Assembly: GCF_003697845.1 (NCBI RefSeq)
Contig: NZ_RDQE01000004.1
Coordinates: 215,444 to 279,443, forward strand
Length of the DNA stretch: 64,000 nucleotides
Source of the DNA: Halobellus captivus
GTDB lineage: Archaea > Halobacteriota > Halobacteria > Halobacteriales > Haloferacaceae
Direction: 5' to 3'
Below the pieces are notes generated by a model. The model worked only from the letters and a program-made list of their open reading frames with translations, did not search any database and was not told the origin of the DNA. The first letter of the stretch is position 1. Each line of letters begins with the position of its first letter. Below, one piece after another: positions 34,676-43,717 of this stretch. Both the position numbers and the translations under genes were made by a program.

Positions 34676-36220
34676 ATGAACGAGCCCTCCACGGACCCGC
34701 CCGCCGACTCCCCGATCGAGGTCGCGTACCTCCCGGGTTCCGCGGGAGCCACGGGCGGGGTCGACCGTGCGTGGCCGACGGCCGGCGAGCTCTCGGTCGG
34801 GAACGTCGAGTCGCTCCCGTCGATCGCGGCGCTCGAGGCCCACGGGGTCTCGACGGTCGACTGTCTCGTGACCTCGTTCGGGCTGGCCGACGGGACCGCA
34901 GTGGAGCTCCTCGACGCGATCACGGAACGCGCCGATGCCCCGCCGGTCGTGCTCGTCGCCCCCGTCGAGGACGAATCCGTTCCCGTCGAGACGGTGGAGT
35001 TCCCCTTCGACGCGGTCGTGCCGGTACGCGCGGAGGCGGATGCCGCCGACGTCGCCGAGCGGATCGACCGCGCGGTCAGGCGGACGATCCCTCCACGGTC
35101 GCCGCGGATAGACCCGGCGTTCGACCGGCGACTCGACGACGACGTTCTCGAAGACGACACTCCCGAAGACGACGCTCTCGACGCTCTCGGGGTCGACGAG
35201 TGGAAACGCCGGGTCCTCGACCAGCTGTTCACCGAGATACCGCTTCACATGTTCGTGAAGGACCGGGAGGCCCGAAACGTGATGGTGAGCGAGGCGAGCG
35301 TCGGCCGACGGATCCACCGGTTCAGCGACGAGTACCTCGGGCAACGCGACGTCGACGGCGTCGTCCCCGTCGAGGAGGGTAGGGGGCCGTATCTGGACGA
35401 CCTCTCGGTGCTTCGGACGGGCGACCCGATCCTCGAGAAGGAGAAACACTACCCGACCAGCGACCGCTGGTTTCTCACCTCGAAGGTCCCCCTCCGCGAC
35501 GACGACGGCCGAGTGATCGGCCTCGTCGGGGTCGCACAGGAGATAACCGCCCAGAAGCACCGTGAGCGCCAACTCGAGACGGTGAATCACCTCGTCAGAC
35601 ACACGATGCGAAACGACCTCAACGCCATCACCGGGTGGCTCGACGTGCTGCGGGAGGGAGACGTCTCCGGCGACGAAACGGACGACGAGGTGCTCGATCG
35701 GGTTCGACGGATCGCCGACGGGTTGTGCGGCAAGATCGACAAACAGCAGGCCGTCGTCGACGTCCTCACCGGGTCGAACGAGACCGAGTCGCGTGACCTC
35801 TCGTGGGTCGTGGGTCGGGAAGTCGCCGCCCTCGACGAGGAACACGGGGCGGCGACGATCCGCGCGGACGTCGAGGAACGAGTGTCCGCGGTCGTGACCG
35901 ACGACGTGGGACGGGTCCTCGTCGAGCTGGTCGAGAACGCGGTCGTCCACGCGGAGCGGGCGGACCCCCGCGTCGAGGTGGTCCTGGAGAACGGCGGGGA
36001 CGAGGCGGTCCTCCGCGTGCTCGACCGGTGTCCGGCGATCCCGATCGACGAGCGGGAGGTCCTCACGGGAACGCGACCCATCGACCAACTGAACCACAGC
36101 TCCGGGCTCGGGCTGTGGATGGCGCGGTGGATCGTCGAGAACGCCGACGGAACCATCGACTTCCGGGTCCGCGAGGACGGCGGCAACGAGGTCGTCGTGA
36201 CGCTGCCGAGCGAGGAGTGA
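34676..36220 (+). CDS. Sensor histidine kinase with pseudo-receiver and PAS domains
   Basis: 514 residues. Residues about 15-135 look like a receiver domain in which the phospho-acceptor Asp is Ser67 (LVTSFGLADGTAVELL). A PAS domain follows (about 180-300, with EIPLHMFVKDREARNVMVSE and GLVGVAQEITAQK). The H-box VNHLVRHTMRNDLNAI has the phospho-His near residue 309; the N-box is ELVENAVVHAE and the G-box SGLGLWMARWIVE. No response regulator is next to it, so the partner must lie elsewhere. It is divergent from dhaK, but a functional link is not shown. Confidence 0.85.
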   Translation: MNEPSTDPPADSPIEVAYLPGSAGATGGVDRAWPTAGELSVGNVESLPSIAALEAHGVSTVDCLVTSFGLADGTAVELLDAITERADAPPVVLVAPVEDESVPVETVEFPFDAVVPVRAEADAADVAERIDRAVRRTIPPRSPRIDPAFDRRLDDDVLEDDTPEDDALDALGVDEWKRRVLDQLFTEIPLHMFVKDREARNVMVSEASVGRRIHRFSDEYLGQRDVDGVVPVEEGRGPYLDDLSVLRTGDPILEKEKHYPTSDRWFLTSKVPLRDDDGRVIGLVGVAQEITAQKHRERQLETVNHLVRHTMRNDLNAITGWLDVLREGDVSGDETDDEVLDRVRRIADGLCGKIDKQQAVVDVLTGSNETESRDLSWVVGREVAALDEEHGAATIRADVEERVSAVVTDDVGRVLVELVENAVVHAERADPRVEVVLENGGDEAVLRVLDRCPAIPIDEREVLTGTRPIDQLNHSSGLGLWMARWIVENADGTIDFRVREDGGNEVVVTLPSEE

Positions 36221-36301
36221 GCCCGTCGACTCGACGCACTCGACCGCATCCGCGGGATCACGGGGAGATATATATCCTCCGGGTGCATGGGTCATGATAA
36301 C

Positions 36302-36802
36302 ATGGCCTTGTACGACCGGGTCCTGGTTCCGACCGACGGCTCTCCGAAGGGGAAACGCGCCGTCGAACACGCGCTCGCGCTCGCGGCGGTCCACGACGCG
36401 GCGGTCCACGCGCTGTACGTGGTCGACACGGCGAGTTACGCCGGGACCGGCATGGAGGCCACCTGGACGGGGATAGACGAGATGCTCCGAGAGGACGCCG
36501 ACGAGGCGGTCGCCCAGGTCGCGGCGCTGGCGGAGGGGACCGACGTCGCCGTCGAGACGAGCGTCGTCGAGGGGTCGCCGGGGCGCGAGATCGTTCGACA
36601 TGCGACCGACGCCGGCTGCGACCTGATCGTGATGGGGACGCACGGTCGCGGCGGGATCGACCGGCTGCTGCTCGGGAGCGTCGCCGAGCGCGTCGTGCGC
36701 CGCTCGCCGGTTCCGGTGTTGACCGTCCGGCTGGGCGAGGAGGCGGAGCCGACGAGGGCAGCCGAGGAGCCGGAGGCGGCCGAGACGGCCGAGGACGGCT
36801 GA
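36302..36802 (+). CDS. Universal stress protein (UspA family)
   Basis: 166 residues. The ATP-binding loop GTHGRGGIDRLLLGSVAERV and the opening VLVPTDGSPKGKRA match UspA proteins that bind ATP. I take the ATG at 36302; an ATG at 36287 is in frame but only 15-25 bases from the TATA-like GATATATATCC at about 36264-36274, while 36302 fits a leaderless start. The last 20 residues are an acidic Ala/Glu tail. Probably supports cells under stress; its exact partner is unknown. Confidence 0.92.
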   Translation: MALYDRVLVPTDGSPKGKRAVEHALALAAVHDAAVHALYVVDTASYAGTGMEATWTGIDEMLREDADEAVAQVAALAEGTDVAVETSVVEGSPGREIVRHATDAGCDLIVMGTHGRGGIDRLLLGSVAERVVRRSPVPVLTVRLGEEAEPTRAAEEPEAAETAEDG

Positions 36803-36826
36803 GCGAGTCTGCGAGGGGCGACCCGC

Positions 36827-37816
36827 CTACCGGACGTCCGCGTCCCGCAGGTGCTCGCAGTCGCCGGCGTGGACCCGCGTTCGCCCCTCGTCGGTCTCGA
36901 CGACGAGCGCGCCGGGGGGCTCGACATCGACCGCCCTCCCGGTCACGGTTCCCCCCGGGGTCTCGACGCGTACCCGCCGACCGAGCGTGCTCGCTCGCTC
37001 CCGCCACGCCGAAAGGACCGCGTCGGGATCGGCGGCCAACTCGGCGTATCGCTCGAGGAGTCGAGCCAGGAACCGGCGGCGGTCGACGTCCTCGCCGCGT
37101 TCGGCCCGCAACGAGGTCGCGCCGGCCGGCAGCGTCCCCGGATCGAGGTTCGCGTTGACGCCGACCCCGACGACGAGCCAGGAGACGCGGTCGGCCTCGC
37201 CCTCCATCTCGGTGAGGACCCCGGCGAGCTTTCGACCGCCGCGATCGGGACGGTCCGAACGGCCGGGACGATCGTCGCCACCCCCCGCCTCGGGTCCCGC
37301 CACGAGCACGTCGTTCGGCCACTTGATCGTCGCGTCGACGCCGGCCTCCCGGCAGGCGTCGGCGACGGCCACCGCGGCCGCGAGCGTGAAAAGCGGAGCG
37401 CGGGCCGGAGCCACGGCGGGGCGGGTCAGGACCGAGACCCAGACGCCGCCGCTCGGCGCGACCCACTCGCGGTCCAACCGCCCGCGCCCGCCGGTCTGTT
37501 CGTCCGCCACGACGGCGACGTCGGTCCCGCCGTCCGCCGCCAGCGTCCGCGCTCGATCGTTCGTCGAGGGAAGGCTCTCGTGATGCTCGACGACGTACGG
37601 CGCGTCGAGTCCGAACTCGATGCCCGCCGCACAGTACGCGGGGTCGGCCGGCGCGACGTAGCCGTCGGCGGCGGATTCGACCGCGAATCCCTCCTCGCGG
37701 AGCCCCTCGACCGCCTTCCAGACGGCCGCGCGAGAGACGCCGAGCTCGTCGGCGAGCGCCGGCCCAGACACCGGTCCCGACTCGAGCGCGGAGAGGAGGG
37801 CGCGACGCGTGTCCAT
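36827..37816 (-). CDS. birA: Biotin-[acetyl-CoA-carboxylase] ligase with N-terminal HTH
   Basis: 329 residues from the ATG at 37816. Residues 1-60 form a winged helix (LADELGVSRAAVWKAVEGLREEG), so the protein may also act as a biotin-responsive repressor, as in E. coli BirA. The ligase domain has DEQTGGRGRLDREW (GRGR biotinoyl-AMP loop), TIKWPNDVLV and GRKLAGVLTEM. A Gly/Asp/Arg insert of about 20 residues sits between the last two. A C-terminal SH3-like cap is present. It attaches biotin to acyl-CoA carboxylase subunits. It is divergent from cbiA. Confidence 0.93.
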   Translation of the reverse strand: MDTRRALLSALESGPVSGPALADELGVSRAAVWKAVEGLREEGFAVESAADGYVAPADPAYCAAGIEFGLDAPYVVEHHESLPSTNDRARTLAADGGTDVAVVADEQTGGRGRLDREWVAPSGGVWVSVLTRPAVAPARAPLFTLAAAVAVADACREAGVDATIKWPNDVLVAGPEAGGGDDRPGRSDRPDRGGRKLAGVLTEMEGEADRVSWLVVGVGVNANLDPGTLPAGATSLRAERGEDVDRRRFLARLLERYAELAADPDAVLSAWRERASTLGRRVRVETPGGTVTGRAVDVEPPGALVVETDEGRTRVHAGDCEHLRDADVR

Positions 37817-37910
37817 GCCCCCCACATGCCGCGGGGTCCGGAAAGCCGTTCCGAGTCGGCCGTGCCGGCCGGACGGATCGCTTTTCTCCGGGTGGTCGCT
37901 ATCGGGTCAC

Positions 37911-39377
37911 ATGCACGGACTCGTCCTCGGCGGGACCGCCTCGGGCGTCGGGAAGACCGTCGCGGCGCTCGCCGTCTCGCGGGCGCTCGCCGACGCCGGC
38001 TACGACCCGATCCCGGCGAAGGCGGGTCCCGACTACATCGACCCGAGCCACCACGCCGCCGCGCTCGACCGCCCCTCCCGGACGCTCGACACCTGGATGC
38101 AGGGGGTCGAGGGCGTCCGGCGGAACCTCCACCGGGCGGTCGGCGGCGGAACGTCTCCCGGCTCCGCCCCCGCCGCCGGCGACGACCCCGAGCGCGTCGC
38201 GGTCGTCGAGGGAATGATGGGGTTGTACGACGGGTCGGCCACGTCGACGGCGGCGACCGCGGCGGCGCTCGACGTCCCGGTCGTCCTCGTCGTGGACGCG
38301 GGCGCGGGCATGCAGAGCGTCGGCGCGACCGCCCTCGGGTTCCGCGAGTACGCGGCGCACGCCGACCTGCCGGCGGACGTACGGGAACGCGTCGACGACC
38401 CCCGCGTCGACGTGGTCGGCGTGGTCGCCCAGAAGGCCCACGCCGGCCGCCACGCCGACGGGATCCGCGAGGCGCTCCCCGACGGGATCGCCTGGCTGGG
38501 GCATATCCCGCCGGCGGAGGGGCTGACGGTCCCGGACCGACACCTCGGATTGGAGATGGGCGACGAGACCCCGGTCCCCGAGGCCGCGATCGCGGAGGCC
38601 GCGGAGACGATCGACGGCGAGGCGGTCGCGCGGGTCGCCGAGGCGGTCGCACGCCCGAAGCCGAGGAACGACGGCGCTCGTCCGGGCTCCGAAACCGGCG
38701 GGAGCGACGGCGACCGCCCGACCGTCGCGGTCGCCGCCGACGACGCGTTCCGGTTCGTCTACCCCGCGACCTGGGATCGGCTCCGCGGGTTGGCGACCGT
38801 CGAGCCGTTCGCCCCGGTCGCCGGCGACGACCTCCCCGACTGTGACGCCGTCTACCTCCCCGGCGGCTACCCCGAGAACCACGCCGCCGCGCTCTCGTCG
38901 TCGCCGGCCCTGTCGACGCTCGCGGACCGGGCCGCGGACGGGCTCCCGGTGCTCGGCGAGTGCGGCGGGTTGATGGCGTTGTCCGCGTCGCTGACGACCG
39001 TTGACGGGGAGACACACCGTATGGCGGGGGTCCTCCCGGGCGGCGTCCGGATGCACGACCGGTACCGCGCGCTCGACCACGTCGAGCTGCGTGCGACCGC
39101 CGACGGCGTCACCGCCGCGGCCGGCGAGCGTCACCGCGGCCACGAGTTCCACTACTCCAGTCACGCGCTCGGGAACGGGGGCGGGGGTCATCCCGAAGCG
39201 ACGCCCGACGCCGACGCCCGGTTCGCCTTCGAGGTCGCTCGAGGCGAGGGGATCGACGGCGACCACGACGGGCTCGTCGCCCACCGGACCCTCGGGACCT
39301 ACGCGCACCGCCACCCGGCGAGCGGGGCGTTCGATCGGCTCGTGTCGGCGGCGGCGGAGTACGCGGGGGGCCCGTGA
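37911..39377 (+). CDS. cbiA: Cobyrinic acid a,c-diamide synthase
   Basis: 488 residues. The N-terminal ATP-binding half begins GGTASGVGKTVAALAVSRAL; the C-terminal glutamine amidotransferase has the Cys in LGECGGLMAL and His in GTYAHRHP. It amidates the a and c side chains of cobyrinate (or hydrogenobyrinate) in cobalamin synthesis. A 30-residue Gly/Asp insert lies at about residues 240-275. Start at the ATG at 37911, as an in-frame run starting at 37809 lies over the divergent birA start. No other cobalamin gene is in the window. Confidence 0.93.
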   Translation: MHGLVLGGTASGVGKTVAALAVSRALADAGYDPIPAKAGPDYIDPSHHAAALDRPSRTLDTWMQGVEGVRRNLHRAVGGGTSPGSAPAAGDDPERVAVVEGMMGLYDGSATSTAATAAALDVPVVLVVDAGAGMQSVGATALGFREYAAHADLPADVRERVDDPRVDVVGVVAQKAHAGRHADGIREALPDGIAWLGHIPPAEGLTVPDRHLGLEMGDETPVPEAAIAEAAETIDGEAVARVAEAVARPKPRNDGARPGSETGGSDGDRPTVAVAADDAFRFVYPATWDRLRGLATVEPFAPVAGDDLPDCDAVYLPGGYPENHAAALSSSPALSTLADRAADGLPVLGECGGLMALSASLTTVDGETHRMAGVLPGGVRMHDRYRALDHVELRATADGVTAAAGERHRGHEFHYSSHALGNGGGGHPEATPDADARFAFEVARGEGIDGDHDGLVAHRTLGTYAHRHPASGAFDRLVSAAAEYAGGP

Positions 39378-39594
39378 CGCGGGGCGGGGAGCCGGCGATC
39401 CGGTCCGCTCCGGCGTCTCTCCGGGAGACACCGCGTTTCCGGTGAACCGACGGACGGCGATCGCTCCAAATCGCCCGTCGATCCGGGACGATCTCCGACA
39501 CGAAACGACCGTTTCCGAGCGTTTCGTGTGCGTTTTCGACCGTTCACTCCCGGTCGGCACAAGACACAAGTCCTCACGGACGGGACCTGAGGGT

Positions 39595-40182
39595 ATGCAA
39601 CCCTCCAAGGAGCGGGAGGCCGGAGAGACCCGGGATGCCGGGGACGACGACCCGCTCGACGACCTCGACGACCTCCTCGACGACGACCTCGCGGGCGGCG
39701 GGGAGTCCGGCGGCGTCGACACCGACGCCACGCCGGAGGCGTCCGCCGGATCGGCGGAGACGACCCGATCCGCCGCCGGCTCGGGTCGGATCGGCGTCGA
39801 CGGTCGCTGGTTCTCGCTCAAGAGCTTCGCTGTCGCCGTGCTCGCCGTCGTCCTCGGAACCGTCCTCGTCGGCCTGGTCCCGCTCGTCGGCGGAGCGATC
39901 GGCGGCGTGGCGGGCGTGCTGCTCGGAACCTTCCTCGTCGGCTTGATCTTCGCTTCGCCCAACTACGTCGAGACGGGCTTCGCCGGGGCGCTCGCGGGTG
40001 CCGGAACCGCCGTATCGAGCGTTCTCGGCGTCGGGTTCCTCCCGATCGGGATCGACTACCTCGGCCAGTGGGGGCTCCCGCTGCTCGCGGTCGGCGGCGG
40101 CGTAGGACTCCTCTGCGGGCTCGTCGGGCACTACTTCGGCCGCGACCTCCGTGCGGGCGTCACCGGCGAACTCCCGGAGTGA
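39595..40182 (+). CDS. Membrane protein with acidic N-terminus (DUF456-like)
   Basis: 195 residues. Residues 1-80 are a very acidic, Asp-rich cytoplasmic region; residues about 80-170 hold four short hydrophobic helices rich in Gly, with the motif GGAIGGVAGVLLGTFLVG. This glycine-zipper look resembles DUF456 proteins. Function unknown. The ATG at 39595 follows a 217-base gap after cbiA that has no gene. It ends 21 bases before the stop of the decayed gene on the other strand. Confidence 0.65.
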   Translation: MQPSKEREAGETRDAGDDDPLDDLDDLLDDDLAGGGESGGVDTDATPEASAGSAETTRSAAGSGRIGVDGRWFSLKSFAVAVLAVVLGTVLVGLVPLVGGAIGGVAGVLLGTFLVGLIFASPNYVETGFAGALAGAGTAVSSVLGVGFLPIGIDYLGQWGLPLLAVGGGVGLLCGLVGHYFGRDLRAGVTGELPE

Positions 40183-40203
40183 ACCACGCAGTACGCCGGT
40201 CGG

Positions 40204-41148
40204 TTACTCGGGATCGAACTCGAAGACCAGCGCCGAACACTCCTCACAGGCCAACACGGGGAGATCCGGGTCGCGCTGGACACCGCCGGGGCCGCCACAG
40301 CAGTTCCGCCGGACCGTCTCGGCGACGTCGTCACCACAGACCGGACACGTCCGGACGAAGGTTCGGAGCGGCCGCGCGGATCTCCGACGGAACGTCGAAC
40401 GCGGCGAGCGTCTCCGCCGCCGCGGTCTCGGCGATCGCCACCGGCCGCGAGAGCCAGACGGGGCGGTCGCCCGCGATCCGGATCCGGATCCGTGCACCTC
40501 CCCGCGGGGTCGTCGCCGGCGGCCGCGGCCGCGATCGGCCAGCGCGGACTCGGGAGATCCCGCAGGTCGGCCATTCGTTCCTCGAACGCCTCGCGGTGGT
40601 CGTCCGCCAGCCGGAGGTCCTCGCCGGCCTCGACGAGGACGCCGGCCTCCAGGAGCGCCGCGAGCAGTGCCTCGGGATCGGCGGCGGCGTCGGAGCCGGC
40701 GTCGAGGTGGTCGGAGCCGGGATCGGCGCTTTCATCGGGGCCATCGACGTCTTCACCGGCTTCGTCGATCCGTTCACCGGACCCGTCGGCGGCCGTTTCG
40801 CGGACGACCTCGTCGTCGGCCGTTCCGCGAGAGACGCCGTCGGCGATCGAGCTCCGGACCGACGTCGAACGGGAGCGGCTCGACGAGACTCGGCGCGAAC
40901 CGCGGCGTCCCGGGGACGACGTACCCGCGAAGGTAGACGAGCGAGCTCCCACCGAGCGGGGCGAGCGGACCGAGCGGGGCGAACGCGACACCCGCGACCG
41001 CGGCGGCGACGACGATCGCGAGGTTGACGGCGGTACACGGCCAACAGCGGTTCTCGCCCGTGTGTTCGGGTCGACGAAGCGTGTCGAGTGCGGTCTCGTC
41101 GATCCGTGGGTCCCCCGCCGGTAAGGACGTTCCGGGGAGCGCCCCCCG
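40204..41148 (-). pseudogene. Decayed haloarchaeal membrane/zinc-finger protein gene with three frameshifts
   Basis: A protein resembling a conserved haloarchaeal family can be read only by changing frame. Segment A (41148 downward) reads DPRIDETALDTLRRPEHTG, then CWPCTAV and YLRGYVVPGTPRFAP; it has no start codon before the stop at 41149-41151. Segment B continues with LLAALLEAGVLVEAGEDLRL and EERMADLRD. Segment C gives RIRIRIAGDRPVWLSRPVAI. Segment D ends RTFVRTCPVCGDDVAETV and VLACEECSALVFEFDPE. Each change moves the same way, by one base. Each segment keeps family-like content. Sequencing error is possible but three events plus a lost start favour decay. Confidence 0.7.
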
Positions 41149-42120
41149 CTACGAACCGAATCCGTGGTGGCTCGCGACGTAGGCGGCGATCTCCCGGCGT
41201 TCCAGCGCGGCGAAGCCGGCGAGGATGGCGACGAATCCGAGGATCGCCTCCCCGCCGATCAGGTGACCGAGCACGATCCAGCTCCCGACGGCGGCGACGA
41301 CCGGCTCGACGTAGCTCACGAGGTGGAGCTGCGTCGGGCCGACGGCGTCCAGGAGCGCGAAGTAGAGGAGGAACCCGACGATCCCGGAGAGGACCGTGAG
41401 GTACGTCAGCGAGACGATAGAGGTCGCGTTCCACACGATCGAGGCGGGCGACTCGCCCGTGACGGCTGCCCCGCCGAAGAGCAGCCCCGCCCCGACCACC
41501 ATCGCCCATCCCTGGAGTGCGGCGATCGGGAGGTCGGTTCGGAGCGGCCGCAGGAGAACGGCACCGACCGAGAAGGAGACCGCGGAGAGGAACACCAACG
41601 CGACGCCCAGAAGCTCCGGAGAGAGGCCGCCGAGGAGGGCACCGTCGCCTCCGGCCATGAGTCCCGCCCCGCCGGGGTCGGCGATCACGGCGACGCCGAT
41701 CACGCCGAGGGCGAACCCGCCGATCTCGAGCGGGCCGAGCCGCTCGTTCGGCAACAGGAGCGCGGCGAACGCGGCGGTCAACACCGGCGAGAGGCTGACG
41801 ATCACGGCGGCGATCGCGCCCGAAACGTGGAGTTCGCCCACGTACAGGAGGCCGTGGTACGCCGCGATCACGAGGGCGCCCGCGACGCCGACGCCGAGCC
41901 ACTCGTCTGGATCGCGGGGGATCCAGCGGTCGGAGACGACGGTCGCGTACGCCAACACGGCGACCCCGGCGAGCGCGTACCGAACGCCCGCGAAGAGCAG
42001 CGGCGGGAAGTACGCCAATCCGGCCTCGATCGCGACGAACGAACTGCCCCACAGCGCCGCGAGCAGCAGGAACGCGCCGACGGTACCGGTGGGAGACGAA
42101 AGGAGATCTCTCGTGTACAT
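41149..42120 (-). CDS. EamA/RhaT-family (DMT) transporter
   Basis: 323 residues with about ten membrane helices in two EamA repeats (first GAFLLLAALWGSSFVAIEAG, second LLGVALVFLSAVSFSVGAVL). Drug/metabolite transporters of this type export amino acids, nucleotides or other small molecules. The opposite-facing Lrp gene beside it suggests amino-acid-controlled export, which is inference. A TATA-like TTTAAATATATC on the minus strand (42155-42144) lies 25-35 bases before the ATG at 42120. The stop touches the decayed gene downstream. Confidence 0.9.
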   Translation of the reverse strand: MYTRDLLSSPTGTVGAFLLLAALWGSSFVAIEAGLAYFPPLLFAGVRYALAGVAVLAYATVVSDRWIPRDPDEWLGVGVAGALVIAAYHGLLYVGELHVSGAIAAVIVSLSPVLTAAFAALLLPNERLGPLEIGGFALGVIGVAVIADPGGAGLMAGGDGALLGGLSPELLGVALVFLSAVSFSVGAVLLRPLRTDLPIAALQGWAMVVGAGLLFGGAAVTGESPASIVWNATSIVSLTYLTVLSGIVGFLLYFALLDAVGPTQLHLVSYVEPVVAAVGSWIVLGHLIGGEAILGFVAILAGFAALERREIAAYVASHHGFGS

Positions 42121-42304
42121 TGGATACAGTATTGGTATTTCCGGATATATTTAAACTAATCTCTAAATAGGGACGATATTTTTGATTATGGATCACACAT
42201 ATGATGTTCGTTCAATATCCGTCCGGATCGATCGGTCGATGTTGGAGTCGACTCCGAGTATGTCGGTCGGAATATATACGGATCCGTAACGTGAACCCGG
42301 ATAT
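42121..42304. promoter_or_regulatory. Divergent promoter region between EamA transporter and Lrp regulator, with palindromes
   Basis: The 184 bases are AT-rich in the middle. Perfect palindromes are TACGGATCCGTA (42277-42288) and GGAGTCGACTCC (42244-42255), each 12 bases; a short ATACaGTAT lies at 42124-42132. The box AATATATA (42271-42278) serves the Lrp gene, 27-34 bases before its ATG at 42305, and overlaps the first palindrome. That is a good place for Lrp to control its own transcription. The EamA box is at 42144-42155 on the other strand. Confidence 0.55.
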
Positions 42305-42787
42305 ATGGACGAGCGCGACGTGCGGCTGTTGAAGGCGATCGCGGACCTCGGGACCGGGAGTCCGGAGGCACTTCACGAGGAGACGGACATTCCGGTGTCG
42401 ACCATCCACTACCGATTGAACAACCTCCGGGACGCCGGCGTGATCGAAAACGACCTCTACGACTTCGATCACGAGGCGCTCGGACTCGGCGTCACCGTCC
42501 TCGTCGAGGTGCTCGCCGATTACGAGTGTTCCCACGAGGAGTTCGCCGAACGACTCCTCGACATCGAGGGCGTCACGGAGGCGTTCTTCACCATGGGCGA
42601 GACCGACTTCGTCGTCATCGCCCGACTCTCCTCGTCGGACACCGTCGAACGGCTCATCAGCGAGTTCGAGGCGATCGAGGGCGTCGAGCGTACCAACTCG
42701 ACGTTCACGATATCGACGCTGCGCGACGAGTCACGCGCCCCGGCGACCTACGAACTCGACACGCTGATCGAGGAGCTGACGGACTGA
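42305..42787 (+). CDS. Lrp/AsnC-family transcriptional regulator
   Basis: 160 residues. N-terminal winged helix (MDERDVRLLKAIADLGTGS, then DIPVSTIHYRLNNLRDAGVI) and a C-terminal RAM-like ligand and oligomer domain (about 60-140, with GVTEAFFTMGETDFVVIARL). Lrp proteins respond to amino acids and control nearby transport or metabolism genes. The palindrome directly upstream supports self-regulation, and the divergent EamA gene is the likely target. Ligand not known. Confidence 0.92.
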   Translation: MDERDVRLLKAIADLGTGSPEALHEETDIPVSTIHYRLNNLRDAGVIENDLYDFDHEALGLGVTVLVEVLADYECSHEEFAERLLDIEGVTEAFFTMGETDFVVIARLSSSDTVERLISEFEAIEGVERTNSTFTISTLRDESRAPATYELDTLIEELTD

Positions 42788-42847
42788 CGTTCTCCCCCGT
42801 CGGACCGGACGATGGAGCGACGTCCCGGGAACCATCGGCCATCGGCC

Positions 42848-42886
42848 GTCGGTGGTCGGTACGTGGGTAGTCGGTGGTCGGTACGT
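42848..42886. repeat. 17-base direct repeat between Lrp and purine phosphoribosyltransferase genes
   Basis: GTCGGTGGTCGGTACGT occurs at 42848-42864 and 42870-42886, 22 bases apart. It lies between the convergent Lrp and phosphoribosyltransferase genes, so it is not in a promoter. A further partial copy (CATCGGCC, 42833-42847) comes just before. Probably slippage; a role in transcript ends is possible. Confidence 0.65.
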
Positions 42887-42931
42887 CGGGATGGAACCCA
42901 CGGAACCCGTACGATCCCCGGACGCGAACTG

Positions 42932-43501
42932 CTACTCGTCGCCCTGGGCGTCGACGATAACGACCTCGCCGTCCTCGACGGTGACGTTGATCAGGGTCTT
43001 CACGTCGTGGTCGGTGTCGTCGAGCTCGTTCTCGCCCGCCTTCTTGATCACGGCGACGACGTCGACGACCTCCGCGCCGACCTCGTCGGTGAGCGCGTCG
43101 AGGATCGCCTTCATCGTGCCGCCCGTCGAGAGCACGTCGTCGAGCACGAGGACGCGGTCGCCCTGTTCGACGTCGTTGATGTACATCTCCGACTCGGAGT
43201 AGCCCGTCTCCTGGAACAGCGGGACCTCGCCGTCGAGACCGTACTGGCGCTTGCGGATGACGACGAGCGGGATGTCGGTCATGAGCGAGAGGGCGGTGGA
43301 GATGTGGATCCCCATCGCGGCGGGGGTAACGATCTTGTCGACGTTCTCCAGCTCCGCCTTCCGGATGATCCGGATGACGATCTCCCGGAGCAGCTCCGGT
43401 TCGAGCATCGGGACGCCGTCGCTGATCGGGTGGACGAAGTACTGGTACTCGCCTTTCTCGATGATCGGCGCGTCGAGGAGCGACTGCCGCAACTGGTCCA
43501 T
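42932..43501 (-). CDS. hpt: Hypoxanthine/guanine phosphoribosyltransferase-like protein
   Basis: 189 residues from the ATG at 43501. The PRPP-binding loop is [14 protein letters not shown], with [17 protein letters not shown] and [12 protein letters not shown] around the base and pyrophosphate sites. The family salvages hypoxanthine or guanine with PRPP; in haloarchaea it is often annotated as an HGPRTase-like protein and may also act on adenine. The minus-strand TATA-like box TTTATTAAT at 43529-43521 lies close to the expected distance for a leaderless start. Confidence 0.87.
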   Translation of the reverse strand: MDQLRQSLLDAPIIEKGEYQYFVHPISDGVPMLEPELLREIVIRIIRKAELENVDKIVTPAAMGIHISTALSLMTDIPLVVIRKRQYGLDGEVPLFQETGYSESEMYINDVEQGDRVLVLDDVLSTGGTMKAILDALTDEVGAEVVDVVAVIKKAGENELDDTDHDVKTLINVTVEDGEVVIVDAQGDE

Positions 43502-43717
43502 GTCGCCGGTACTCGGGGCGATTAATAAAGCGTGGCGATCCCCCGATTCCGTGGATCTCGGTGTCATGGACCGCGTTCGAGCATGGCGCCGTCCCGTACC
43601 GCGAAAACGTTCCCGAGGAGCCCGTCGGGAACCTCCACCGTCTCCCATGTCCGGCGGCCGTCTCTGAGCGTCTCCTCCCGAAGGAACATTTAACTCGGCG
43701 TTTCCGTACGTAACCCC

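Noticed and set aside
34561..36220. Functional link between the histidine kinase and dhaKLM
   Set aside because: The only evidence is that the genes are divergent neighbours; no shared site covers both promoters.
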